NCBI GenBank assembly: GCA_003647375.1
Contig: QMMS01000116.1
Coordinates: 1-12,455, forward strand
Direction of reading: 5' to 3'
From: Deltaproteobacteria bacterium
Lineage (GTDB): Bacteria > Desulfobacterota > Desulfobacteria > Desulfobacterales > B30-G6
Length of the DNA: 12,455 bases
Positions 1 through 7,132 of the stretch are shown in pieces. The translations under genes were made by a program, and so were the position numbers. Within the stretch, counting starts at the first letter, position 1; every line of letters begins with the position of its first letter. Below the pieces are notes generated by a model. That model was given only the letters and a program-made list of their open reading frames with translations. It was not told where the DNA came from and searched no databases.

Positions 1-674
1 AGGTACGCATGAAAATGACGCTCGGCTCTTTTAAATCCCCAGACAATCAAAAAGGTGAGACACAGATAAAAAAGACCGGCCGTGATAAAAGACTCAAACG
101 GTACAAAGTATCTTGAGTTAACTATCTTAGCGGCACCAAACAAATCGACAATGGTAATAACGCCCGCCAATGCGCTGCCGTGAAGCATAAAAATAACCTC
201 ATTGCCATAAGCAGGTAATGCCCGCCTGAAGGTGCTCGGCAGGATAATACGCCGATAAACCATCGGTACGGACATGCCGCATGCTTTCGCGGCTTCTATT
301 TCACCAAAGAGGGTCTGTTCAATAGTTCCCCGTAATATTTCACCCGTGTAGCCGGCAGTATTGAGAGCAAAAGCGATCAGCGCACATGCATAGGCTTCTT
401 TGAAAATGGTCCATAAAAAACTCTCATGAACCAGTTCAAACTGTCCCGCGCCGTGATAGATCATAAACATCTGTACCAGTAAAGGAGTTCCCCGAAAAAA
501 ATAGATATAGGCTTTGGGTAGAAAACTGATCCATTTATTCCTGGCCGTTGCCAGAAGAGCAATGGGTATCGCCAGGCAGAGCCCGATGCCAAGGGAGGAG
601 ACGACCAAAATGATCGTTGTCCAGAGCCCTTCAAAATAGAGTGGCAGATTGTCTATGATGATCCGTATATCCAT
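1..674 (-). CDS. hisM: Polar amino acid ABC transporter permease, HisM type (3' end beyond left edge)
   Basis: Inner-membrane permease subunit of a HisQMP-type importer for basic or polar amino acids. The 224 residues visible start at an ATG at 672-674, preceded by AGGAG five bases upstream, and the frame stays open to the window edge. Several hydrophobic segments are visible. The EAA loop, which docks on the ATPase, reads GEIEAAKACGM at about residues 124-134. The later stretch with GNEVIFMLH (158-166) and VPFESFITAG (191-200) is the typical HisM C-terminal half. E. coli HisM is about 238 residues, so only a few residues are missing. It starts 17 bases after the HisQ-type gene, so the two are almost certainly co-transcribed. 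The exact substrate cannot be read from the sequence; arginine, histidine, lysine or an opine-like compound are all possible. Confidence 0.9.
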   Translation of the reverse strand, partial: MDIRIIIDNLPLYFEGLWTTIILVVSSLGIGLCLAIPIALLATARNKWISFLPKAYIYFFRGTPLLVQMFMIYHGAGQFELVHESFLWTIFKEAYACALIAFALNTAGYTGEILRGTIEQTLFGEIEAAKACGMSVPMVYRRIILPSTFRRALPAYGNEVIFMLHGSALAGVITIVDLFGAAKIVNSRYFVPFESFITAGLFYLCLTFLIVWGFKRAERHFHAY

Positions 675-691
675 TTGGCTCCTATCCCGGG

Positions 692-1378
692 TTATGCTTT
701 TCGGACCCCCACGCTGTATCGTTTGTTTAGCCGGCGCAATCCGATTTCGGAAATGCCCGTTATAATGAGAAACAAAAATGCCACCACACAATAAAATGTA
801 AATGGTTTCCGGGTAGACCCACCGGCCAGGCCGGCATTGTATACCATATCCTGTAACCCGATAACGGATATGAGTGCCGTTGTTTTTGTCAAAACCAACC
901 AGTTGTTGCCAAAGCTTGGTAATGCATGTCGGACCATGGCCGGCAACGTTATACGAACAAACACCTGCACCGGATTCATGCCGAACGCGTACCCAGCCTC
1001 TATTTCACCGTGGGCGACCGCCAATATACCCCCTCGGAAAGATTCTGTCATATATGCGCCAAAAACGAAGCCAATGGTGAGGACCCCGGCTATAAAGGGG
1101 CTGACATCGATATATTCCCACCCCATTTTCTCTCCGATATTGTTTACCAGGATCTGCCCACCGAAAAAGAGAATGGTCATGAGAACCAAGTCAGGAATAC
1201 CACGAATAATTGTTGTGTATATGCCTGCAATCCCTTTGGCTATTCTGGAGTTGGAGAGTTTGGCAACGGCGCCCAGCATCCCCAGCAATACCGATATCAA
1301 TAGTGAAATCAATGCAACTTCAACGGTAAGCAGCATCCCTTTCATAATAAGTGGCAAATAGGCGATGATATCTGACAT
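692..1378 (-). CDS. hisQ: Polar amino acid ABC transporter permease, HisQ type
   Basis: Second membrane subunit of the importer, 228 residues, the usual HisQ length. The N-terminal half carries the motif RGIPDLVLM (about residues 59-67), typical of HisQ/ArtQ permeases. An EAA loop follows (GEIEAGYAFGM, about 124-134), then the GNNWLVLTKTTALISVIGL region. Hydrophobic helices alternate along the whole length. The ATG start has AGGA seven bases upstream, and this ribosome site overlaps the stop of the ATPase gene, so translation is probably coupled. HisQ and HisM form the heterodimeric channel, with two copies of the ATPase on the cytoplasmic side. No substrate-binding protein gene lies in the visible part; it may be further left. 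Confidence 0.92.
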   Translation of the reverse strand: MSDIIAYLPLIMKGMLLTVEVALISLLISVLLGMLGAVAKLSNSRIAKGIAGIYTTIIRGIPDLVLMTILFFGGQILVNNIGEKMGWEYIDVSPFIAGVLTIGFVFGAYMTESFRGGILAVAHGEIEAGYAFGMNPVQVFVRITLPAMVRHALPSFGNNWLVLTKTTALISVIGLQDMVYNAGLAGGSTRKPFTFYCVVAFLFLIITGISEIGLRRLNKRYSVGVRKA

Positions 1379-1387
1379 AATTTTTTC

Positions 1388-2164
1388 CTACTTCAAGGTC
1401 CCCGTAAGAAACTGGCGGAACCGATCAGACCTGGGGTTGTCAAACACACTATCTGGAGAACCATCCTCCACCACCAGTCCTTCGTCCAAAAAAATCACAC
1501 GGCTGGAAACCTCGCGTGCGAAACCCATTTCATGCGTGACAACCAGCATGGTGCGGCCTTCCTCCGCCAGGCTTCTCATAACCTTAAGCACCTCTCCCAC
1601 CAGTTCCGGATCCAGGGCCGACGTAGGCTCATCAAAAAGCAGCATATCCGGTTCCATGGCCAGCGCCCTTGCGATGGCCGTACGCTGCATCTGGCCTCCG
1701 GAAAGATGCGCTGGGTAGTAGTCCCTGTGTTCGTACATCCCGACCCGGTTTAAAAGACGTTCTGCCCGTTCTTTGGCTTCCTGCTTGGACAGTTTCAACA
1801 CATGCACCGGCGCCTCGATAACATTTTGCATCACCGTCATGTGAGCCCATAAATTGAACTGCTGAAAAACCATTGCCAGTTTCGATCGAATGCGCTCCAC
1901 CTGTTTTCGATCCACAGGCCTTCTCTCGCCCGAGGTCAGATCACGCATGTTGATCAGTTCACCATGTACGTATACCTTTCCCGATGTAGGTGTCTCCAGC
2001 AGGTTGATACATCGCAAAAGTGTACTCTTTCCGGAACCGCTACTTCCTAATATTGAGATGACATCCTGTTCGTTTGCCTCGAAAGATATCCCCTTCAAGA
2101 CGGCTATCTGTCCAAAACTTTTGTGCAGACTTTCAACTTTCAGAGCTTCGACGGGCGCTGTCAT
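1388..2164 (-). CDS. hisP: Polar amino acid ABC transporter ATP-binding protein, HisP/GlnQ type
   Basis: Cytoplasmic ATPase that powers the HisQ/HisM importer, 258 residues as is usual for HisP/ArtP/GlnQ. All nucleotide-binding motifs are intact: Walker A GSSGSGKS (40-47), Q-loop VFQQFNLW (99-106), ABC signature LSGGQ (154-158), Walker B LLFDEP (175-180) and the switch histidine in VTHEMGF (H211). It is the first gene of the transporter set, with HisQ starting only 9 bases after its stop. GAGGA about ten bases before the ATG serves as ribosome site. A 161-base gap to the preceding SHMT-like gene could hold a promoter, but I see no convincing one. General family assignment is secure; the transported amino acid is not. 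Confidence 0.94.
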   Translation of the reverse strand: MTAPVEALKVESLHKSFGQIAVLKGISFEANEQDVISILGSSGSGKSTLLRCINLLETPTSGKVYVHGELINMRDLTSGERRPVDRKQVERIRSKLAMVFQQFNLWAHMTVMQNVIEAPVHVLKLSKQEAKERAERLLNRVGMYEHRDYYPAHLSGGQMQRTAIARALAMEPDMLLFDEPTSALDPELVGEVLKVMRSLAEEGRTMLVVTHEMGFAREVSSRVIFLDEGLVVEDGSPDSVFDNPRSDRFRQFLTGTLK

Positions 2165-2325
2165 TGGCTGATTTTCCTCATTAAAATTAGAAACGCTCAG
2201 TTTAGATTAACCGGTTATCCGCAAACTCAAGCTGGGTTGTCTTGGCGGTCTGTGGGAATTCACTTTATGTGAGACTGGCTATTTAATCAACCGGCAAGGA
2301 GTACCTGAACCGATCCTGCCGCTCG

Positions 2326-3570
2326 CTATACCGGAGCCTGATAGACGGGAAATCGGTGGCATAACGAAGCTACCTCCTTTTTGACCGAAAGGATCACTTC
2401 GGGCCGTGTAACATGGATAATCACCCTGTCGATAAGATCTGCGACAATGCCTGCTTCCGCCCTTCCCATACCTCGAGCCACCATGGCAGCTGTGCCCATG
2501 CGGATACCACTGATCGCGCCCGGTTTTTGCTCGTCCCCCGGCAGGACATTCCTGTTGAGAACAATATTTGATCTTTCCAGTGCTTTTTCCACCAGGCCGG
2601 CATCACTCCCCCTTGATGCGACATCGATGATAACCTGGTGGGTATCGGTTCCATTGGTTAAAACACGATACCCTTTCTTGATGAATCGTTCAGACAAGGC
2701 CTGAGCCGTATCGATGGTTTTTTCTTGAATAGCTGCAAAGGGTTTTCCCATGGCTATCTTCAAAATCACTGCCTTGGCTGCAATACTGTTGACGGCGCTG
2801 GTTCCCTGACAACCGGGGAATACGGATTTGTCGATTTGTTTCGCAAACGCCTTCCTGCATAGGATAATGCCACCTCTTCCGCCCATCATTGTTTTATAAC
2901 ATGTCAACGTAACGAAATCGGCGACGGGTACAGGGCTTGGAATTACCCTGGCGGCCACCAGACCTCCGACATGAGCCATGTCGACCATAAAGTGTGCCTG
3001 AATCGATGCCGCCGTCTCAGCTATTTTTTCATAATCTATCAATCGTGGATATGAGCTGGCACCCGCAACAATCATCTTGGGTTTAAATGCCTTTGCCTGA
3101 GATGTCAGGGCTTCATAATCGATCAATCCGGTTTCTCGATCGACACCATAGTGTTGAATCTCAAAGCACTTCCCGGCAATCGAAACAGGATGACCATGAG
3201 AAAGGTGGCCACCGTGTGAAAGGGTCATGGACAGAATTCTGTCTCCAATATCGAGAACTGAAAAATAAACCCCAAGATTGGCAGATGTCCCGCTATGCGG
3301 TTGCACGTTTGCATGCTCCGCGGTGAAAAGCGCTTTTGCTCTGGAAATCGCCAGACGCTCCACGGCATCTGCATTGACACAACCGGCATGGTATCGTCGG
3401 CCTGGATACCCTTCGATGGTTTTGGTATTGAATACGGATCCGAGGGCTTCCATAATGGCCGGGGGCGAATGATTCTCAGCCGCAATGAGGTCGAGCGTTT
3501 CTTCCAAACGCCGAGCTTCCTTATGAACCAGGTCGGCAATTCTCGGGTCTTCGTGCTGTAGCGCAGACAT
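2326..3570 (-). CDS. Divergent serine hydroxymethyltransferase-family PLP enzyme
   Basis: A 414-residue fold-type I PLP enzyme clearly related to GlyA over its whole length: LDLIAAEN (27-33), EGYPGRRY (53-60), NVQPHSG (88-94), LSHGGHLSHG (117-126), VDMAH (196-200), the Schiff-base lysine K226 and the carboxylate arginine in SGIRMGT (R357). Compared with E. coli GlyA, several near-invariant residues differ: Ser35 is Ala31, Tyr55 is Thr51, Tyr65 is His61, His228 before the lysine is Tyr225, and the GGP-x-MH stretch after FPG is replaced by GTSAVN. These positions contact PLP, substrate or folate, so normal folate-dependent serine/glycine exchange is doubtful. It may be a paralogue acting on another beta-hydroxy or alpha-substituted amino acid. 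AAGG six bases before the ATG supports the start. It lies upstream of the amino acid transporter on the same strand. Confidence 0.85.
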   Translation of the reverse strand: MSALQHEDPRIADLVHKEARRLEETLDLIAAENHSPPAIMEALGSVFNTKTIEGYPGRRYHAGCVNADAVERLAISRAKALFTAEHANVQPHSGTSANLGVYFSVLDIGDRILSMTLSHGGHLSHGHPVSIAGKCFEIQHYGVDRETGLIDYEALTSQAKAFKPKMIVAGASSYPRLIDYEKIAETAASIQAHFMVDMAHVGGLVAARVIPSPVPVADFVTLTCYKTMMGGRGGIILCRKAFAKQIDKSVFPGCQGTSAVNSIAAKAVILKIAMGKPFAAIQEKTIDTAQALSERFIKKGYRVLTNGTDTHQVIIDVASRGSDAGLVEKALERSNIVLNRNVLPGDEQKPGAISGIRMGTAAMVARGMGRAEAGIVADLIDRVIIHVTRPEVILSVKKEVASLCHRFPVYQAPV

Positions 3571-3583
3571 GGATGGCCTTAAA

Positions 3584-3639
3584 ATAGTATTCTATGCGGT
3601 ATGGCATCTGACACCGTAGATGCCATAAGATCGACAATC
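3584..3639. repeat. Half copy of the palindromic MITE-like element found at 8233-8356
   Basis: Read on the minus strand, these 56 bases match 8245-8300 at about 48 of 56 positions by hand count. The copy runs from GATTGTCGA through CCGCATAG to just past the centre of the palindrome; the second arm is missing. It contains its own hairpin, GGCATCT-N8-AGATGCC (3603-3624). It sits between the stop of the receiver-domain gene and the ribosome site of the SHMT-like gene, so it would be part of the transcript leader of the latter. Confidence 0.75.
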
Positions 3640-3650
3640 CCGTAAGGTTT

Positions 3651-4067
3651 TTAACCGGGAGTGGAAGAATCACCTGCAGGGTCCTGCTCAACCACAAAGG
3701 TCTGGACCAGGCTGAAAAGTTCATTGACGCCGAATGGTTTTGCTAAAAATGCATCAGACCCCTGTTCCTTCGCCTTTATTTCATTTCCCGGCAAATCTGA
3801 GAAAAGCACAACGACCGTTCTTGGACTGGCTTCCTTTACCTTGGGCACCAACGCAAGGCCGTCAATTTTCTGCAGGTTGACATCCGCAATGATCATATCG
3901 GGAAATCCTGACTCCTCAAAAGAAATCCAGGCATCGAACCCGTTGTCGAATGTCAGAATCTCTCTGTTGACACTGTACATTAACGTGCCAGCAATAAAAT
4001 CTCTGACGATGACGTCTTCATCGACAATAGCTATTTTCACGTTTGCTATAATGGTAGCCTCACGCAA
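3651..4067 (-). CDS. Stand-alone response regulator receiver domain protein
   Basis: A CheY-like receiver domain fills nearly the whole 138-residue protein and there is no output domain. The acidic pocket is D16/E17/D18, the phosphoacceptor is D62 in IIADVNLQ, the switch Ser is S90 in VLFSD, and the conserved lysine is K110 in FLAKPF, followed by the expected Pro. It should pass on phosphorylation by protein contact. The start is uncertain: the longest frame uses a TTG at 4065-4067 that overlaps the upstream gene by 8 bases, without a clear ribosome site. A GTG at 4038-4040, just before KIAIVDED, would give 129 residues and has GAGG 17 bases upstream. No histidine kinase is in the window. It is the last gene of the PilZ-led cluster. 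Confidence 0.88.
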   Translation of the reverse strand: MREATIIANVKIAIVDEDVIVRDFIAGTLMYSVNREILTFDNGFDAWISFEESGFPDMIIADVNLQKIDGLALVPKVKEASPRTVVVLFSDLPGNEIKAKEQGSDAFLAKPFGVNELFSLVQTFVVEQDPAGDSSTPG

Positions 4068-4479
4068 CTTTTAGAAACTGCATATCACTGATGGTTTTAC
4101 TAAAAGTAATGGTTTCACAAATCTTATTTAGGTTTTTCTCGAGCGCCTCCTGCTTATGCTCTTCAAGAGAATGCCCTTTGGCAAAAGCTTCAGCCATGAT
4201 CGCCAGCAGTTTAACTCTCTGATAAAAAACAGGCTCGAATTTCAACCCATCTTGAGAGTTTTCATCCCATCCAAAAAACGCGATATCCTCTGCCAACCCC
4301 ACAGCATCGACTTTTACAAACTCAGCGTTCTCCAGGATGCTGTGTTCACGATAATTGCCAAGGGGATATTTGCTCAAATATGACTTGGTCATGATGATAA
4401 GAAGCTGAAGCCTTGAGATAAAAATATCGTCCAGTTCCATTTCCCTCATATTTTCCGGCTCTGATCCCAGTCTGAGCAT
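4060..4479 (-). CDS. Hypothetical helical protein with an internal duplication
   Basis: I do not recognise this family. I start it at the ATG at 4477-4479 because GGGGAGG lies eight bases upstream, a very strong ribosome site. The frame is open further up to 4572, but that would run into the zinc-ribbon gene. The 139-residue product looks all-helical and cytoplasmic. Residues 20-51 and 85-116 align without gaps at an offset of 65: FISRLQLLIIM against FYQRVKLLAIM, then variable, both ending at an Asn. About 8 of 32 are identical and many more similar, so this is a two-unit repeat. It sits between the zinc-ribbon protein and the receiver protein (8-base overlap with the TTG start of the latter), which suggests a role in the same signalling route. 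No catalytic motif is visible. Confidence 0.75.
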   Translation of the reverse strand: MLRLGSEPENMREMELDDIFISRLQLLIIMTKSYLSKYPLGNYREHSILENAEFVKVDAVGLAEDIAFFGWDENSQDGLKFEPVFYQRVKLLAIMAEAFAKGHSLEEHKQEALEKNLNKICETITFSKTISDMQFLKVA

Positions 4480-4525
4480 TTTAAACACCTCCCCTTTCAG
4501 CAGCGGTGTTAGTAAAAATTGTGGT

Positions 4526-4852
4526 CTATCCGTTTTTCTCGTATGGTTTCCCACATTCTTTACATCGGCCATCCGGACCGATCACACCGATGCAGCTTTC
4601 ATCGACACACAAGGTCCGGTTCTCCCAATCCGTATCAAACACGGCTTCAGTCGAATTCTCGACCTCAAGATCGCTCTCATCGGGAACATCCGTCTCCACT
4701 GTATCGGTCGCTCTATATTCAAAGCCTTCGTACGGTTTGCCACATTCGTTGCATTGGCCATCCGGACCGATCACACCGATGCAACTCTCATCCAAACACA
4801 AGGTTCGGGTCTCCCAGTCTATATCTGCCTGGGATTTTTTTTTATTTGGCAT
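4526..4852 (-). CDS. Small protein with two tandem zinc-ribbon-like units
   Basis: A 108-residue cytoplasmic protein built from two almost identical units joined by an acidic linker of about 30 residues. Unit 1 (12-42) has cysteines 19, 24, 34 and 37; unit 2 (75-105) has cysteines 82, 87, 97 and 100. The pattern is C-x4-C-x9-C-x2-C, and both share DESCIGVIGPDG and ECGKPYE. Four such cysteines suggest binding of one zinc ion per unit. Function is unknown; it may be a protein-protein or nucleic acid contact module. The gene lies 15 bases after the PilZ gene on the same strand, so it probably belongs to one transcript. AGAAGA about six bases before the ATG is a modest ribosome site. The protein is clearly real because the repeat is conserved at the protein level. 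Confidence 0.82.
   Translation of the reverse strand: MPNKKKSQADIDWETRTLCLDESCIGVIGPDGQCNECGKPYEGFEYRATDTVETDVPDESDLEVENSTEAVFDTDWENRTLCVDESCIGVIGPDGRCKECGKPYEKNG
4540..4825. repeat. Direct repeat inside the double zinc-ribbon gene (4540-4636 and 4729-4825)
   Basis: Two 97-base copies, offset by 189 bases (63 codons), agree at about 83 of 97 positions by hand count. They encode the two zinc-ribbon-like units. The equal length and lack of gaps point to an in-frame duplication of one unit. Confidence 0.85.
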
Positions 4853-4867
4853 AATGACATCTTCTTA

Positions 4868-5350
4868 TTAGGATGGATTGAATGACTTTTCTGCTCCAAG
4901 GTCTTTTTGTGTGTTGACGCTCTCTATCAATGATTCAATGATGGCTTCCTGCACCTGACTTGTGGTTTTAAATCTGACGCCGATGCCATCCGGCGCAGCA
5001 CGGACAACAGTGGCCGGTATTTTAAATGCACTCCCGTCCCTGGAAAGCGACATGGATAGAACGATCTCTTCCCCAACAGAGAAAGCTTCTCGGGTTTTAA
5101 TAAAAACACCACTCGTGCTGATGTCTTCAATATAGTCTTTAAAAACCCTTTCCGAATCGGTGTAATCAACACTGACGAAACAGTCTACGCGGACATGCTT
5201 CCGCTCACTTTCACCAATACTTTTTTCCGGGATCTCTGTTTCCAGCTGTTTCAGAAGTTCCCTCAAACGGTCTTCGGACATTTTATGAATCAGTTCAACA
5301 AGGCGGCCAATGGTACCATACCTTTCCAATTCTTCTTCTGAACGCATCAT
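4868..5350 (-). CDS. PilZ domain protein (probable c-di-GMP receptor)
   Basis: PilZ-domain protein of 160 residues from the start I prefer. A frame opens earlier (to 5419), but the ATG at 5348-5350 has AAGGGG seven bases upstream and is the better start. The N-terminal 45 residues are charged and helical and could mediate dimer or partner contacts. The PilZ domain follows with both diagnostic motifs: R50-x3-R54 (ERKHVRV) and D76-x-S78-x2-G81 (DISTSG). These residues bind c-di-GMP in known PilZ proteins, and all are present, so ligand binding is likely. Two stop codons in tandem (TAA TAA) end it. It is the first gene of the minus-strand cluster with zinc-ribbon, helical-repeat and receiver proteins, divergent from lnt; the 142-base gap must hold promoters for both directions. 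Confidence 0.88.
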   Translation of the reverse strand: MMRSEEELERYGTIGRLVELIHKMSEDRLRELLKQLETEIPEKSIGESERKHVRVDCFVSVDYTDSERVFKDYIEDISTSGVFIKTREAFSVGEEIVLSMSLSRDGSAFKIPATVVRAAPDGIGVRFKTTSQVQEAIIESLIESVNTQKDLGAEKSFNPS

Positions 5351-5492
5351 CTGAAATCCCCTTAAAGAATAGAATCGTGAGGTGTTGAAATACATGCCCA
5401 ATACAGTATGTCCAGCCAAAGCTATCGATAGGGCAGGAAATTGAACGAAAAATATATCTTAATTTATTGCACTCGGGAGGTCAATAGGAGAA

Positions 5493-7130
5493 ATGCCATT
5501 GCCACCTTTTGATTTCTGCTATATAGGCATACAGGACATGACCCGCTTAAAACAACCCATCGGTATCACTCGTGTGGCATACGCCTGCTTGAGCGGCCTG
5601 TTGCTGACGGCTTCTTTTCCCGTGATCGGAAAAGGTGCCGTGGCCTGGTTTGCACTGGTACCCTTATTGGCTGCCTTGAGAAACCTGTCTGCTTTCGATG
5701 GCCTTCGAATCGGTTTCCTAACCGGAATTGTCCACTATCTGACTCTTTTGTACTGGTTTGTTCCCTTCTTGAACACCTATGGCCCATTTCCGGTGCTTAT
5801 CTGCATGGGCATTCTTTTACTCTTGTCATCATATTTGGCAATCTATGTCGGATTTTTTTCAATGGCAATCACATGCATTGGCAAGTCTATTACCACACTG
5901 CTTTTTACAGTACCGACACTATGGGTTTCGCTCGAATTTATCCGGTCTCTCCTTTTCGGTGGATTCCCCTGGGAACTCATAGGTCACACGCAATATAACG
6001 CGTTGCACATCATACAGATTTCAGATATAGTAGGTGTTTACGGGATATCTTTCCTGATATTGATGTCAAATGGGCTGCTGTTCCTCCTGTATCAGCATGT
6101 TATCAAGCAAGACTGGCAAGGGCAAAAAACAGATAACAAGCAGATATTAACCTATTCCCTTATGGTCGGCGGAATGATCGGGGCGGTCTGGTGCTACGGT
6201 GCGTGGCGAATTCCCACGATGGAAGACAAGATAGCACGGGCACCGCATAAAAGGATCGCTATTGTTCAGGGGAATATAGATCAGACAAAAAAATGGGATC
6301 CGGCATATCAAATATCGACCATAGAGAAGTATCTCGAACTGTCGAAAACAGAGCCGTCCCATCGGCCGGACCTCATTGTCTGGCCGGAAACATCCATGCC
6401 GTTCTATTTTGCCAACCACGGTCCCCTGACAAAAATGGTTGTCGAAGGAATTCAGTCCGGCGAAACAGATATCCTGCTTGGAAGCCCGGCCTATAAAAGA
6501 GAAGCGAAACAGATTCAATACTACAACCGTGCATTTTTAGTCCGTTCCGATGGGATTATTGCCGATGAATACGACAAGGCACACCTCGTTCCTTTTGGTG
6601 AATATGTTCCTTTGAAACGATGGCTTCCTTTTCTGGGAAAATTGGTCAAACATGTGGGAGATTTTTCCACCGGGTCCGTTGGCGACACACTCGACTGGGG
6701 GAAGCATAAGATAGGGGCACTGATCTGCTATGAGCTCATTTTTCCGTTTCTGTCCCGAGTCGCCGTACAAAACGGGGCCGAGCTGCTCATCAACATCACC
6801 AACGATGCCTGGTATGGCAAGACGAGTGCCCCTTATCAACATTTTTCCATGGCGATTTTCAGAACTGTTGAAACACGACGAGCGCTTGTAAGATCCGCCA
6901 ACACCGGCATCAGCGGATTTATCGATCCGATTGGAAGGGTTGTTTCAGAGACACCGCTTTTTGAAGATGCCATCATAGGAGAAGATATCCCCTTTATGAG
7001 CGGACAGACACCCTATGTCCGGTTTGGAGACATGTTTGCCATTTCTTGTATTATTGCCGCAATGGTTATTATACTGCGGGAACAAACAAACCGAATCAAA
7101 TCGATCAGAAAGAAATTTAGGAGGAAATAA
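5493..7130 (+). CDS. lnt: Apolipoprotein N-acyltransferase
   Basis: Inner-membrane enzyme that adds the third acyl chain to the N-terminal cysteine of lipoproteins. Its 545 residues compare with 512 in E. coli Lnt. The first 240 residues hold several hydrophobic segments. A nitrilase-type domain follows, with catalytic triad E299 (VWPETSMPF), K362 (DKAHLVPFGEY) and C412 (ICYELIFP), and one more membrane helix near the C-terminus before a basic tail. The ATG at 5493 has AGGAG only two bases upstream and GGGAGG at 5475-5480 twelve bases upstream. A second ATG at 5538 (residue 16) is a possible start and would remove a non-conserved leader. The prfB ribosome site overlaps its end, so the two genes form an operon. 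Confidence 0.96.
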   Translation: MPLPPFDFCYIGIQDMTRLKQPIGITRVAYACLSGLLLTASFPVIGKGAVAWFALVPLLAALRNLSAFDGLRIGFLTGIVHYLTLLYWFVPFLNTYGPFPVLICMGILLLLSSYLAIYVGFFSMAITCIGKSITTLLFTVPTLWVSLEFIRSLLFGGFPWELIGHTQYNALHIIQISDIVGVYGISFLILMSNGLLFLLYQHVIKQDWQGQKTDNKQILTYSLMVGGMIGAVWCYGAWRIPTMEDKIARAPHKRIAIVQGNIDQTKKWDPAYQISTIEKYLELSKTEPSHRPDLIVWPETSMPFYFANHGPLTKMVVEGIQSGETDILLGSPAYKREAKQIQYYNRAFLVRSDGIIADEYDKAHLVPFGEYVPLKRWLPFLGKLVKHVGDFSTGSVGDTLDWGKHKIGALICYELIFPFLSRVAVQNGAELLINITNDAWYGKTSAPYQHFSMAIFRTVETRRALVRSANTGISGFIDPIGRVVSETPLFEDAIIGEDIPFMSGQTPYVRFGDMFAISCIIAAMVIILREQTNRIKSIRKKFRRK

Positions 7131-7132
7131 TT

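Noticed and set aside
3639..3660. Terminator after the receiver gene (CCCGGTT / CGGG hairpin)
   Set aside because: The stem is imperfect, overlaps the stop codon and has no T-tract in the direction of transcription.
4060..4572. Longer 170-residue version of the helical protein starting at 4572
   Set aside because: It would overlap the zinc-ribbon gene by 47 bases, and the ATG at 4477-4479 has a very strong ribosome site.
5376..5412. Sigma-54-like promoter upstream of the PilZ gene on the minus strand (TGGC followed by TTGG)
   Set aside because: The -12 GC is absent, so the match is not good enough.
4868..5419. 183-residue version of the PilZ protein starting at 5419
   Set aside because: The extra 23 residues are not PilZ-like and the ATG at 5348-5350 has AAGGGG at proper distance.
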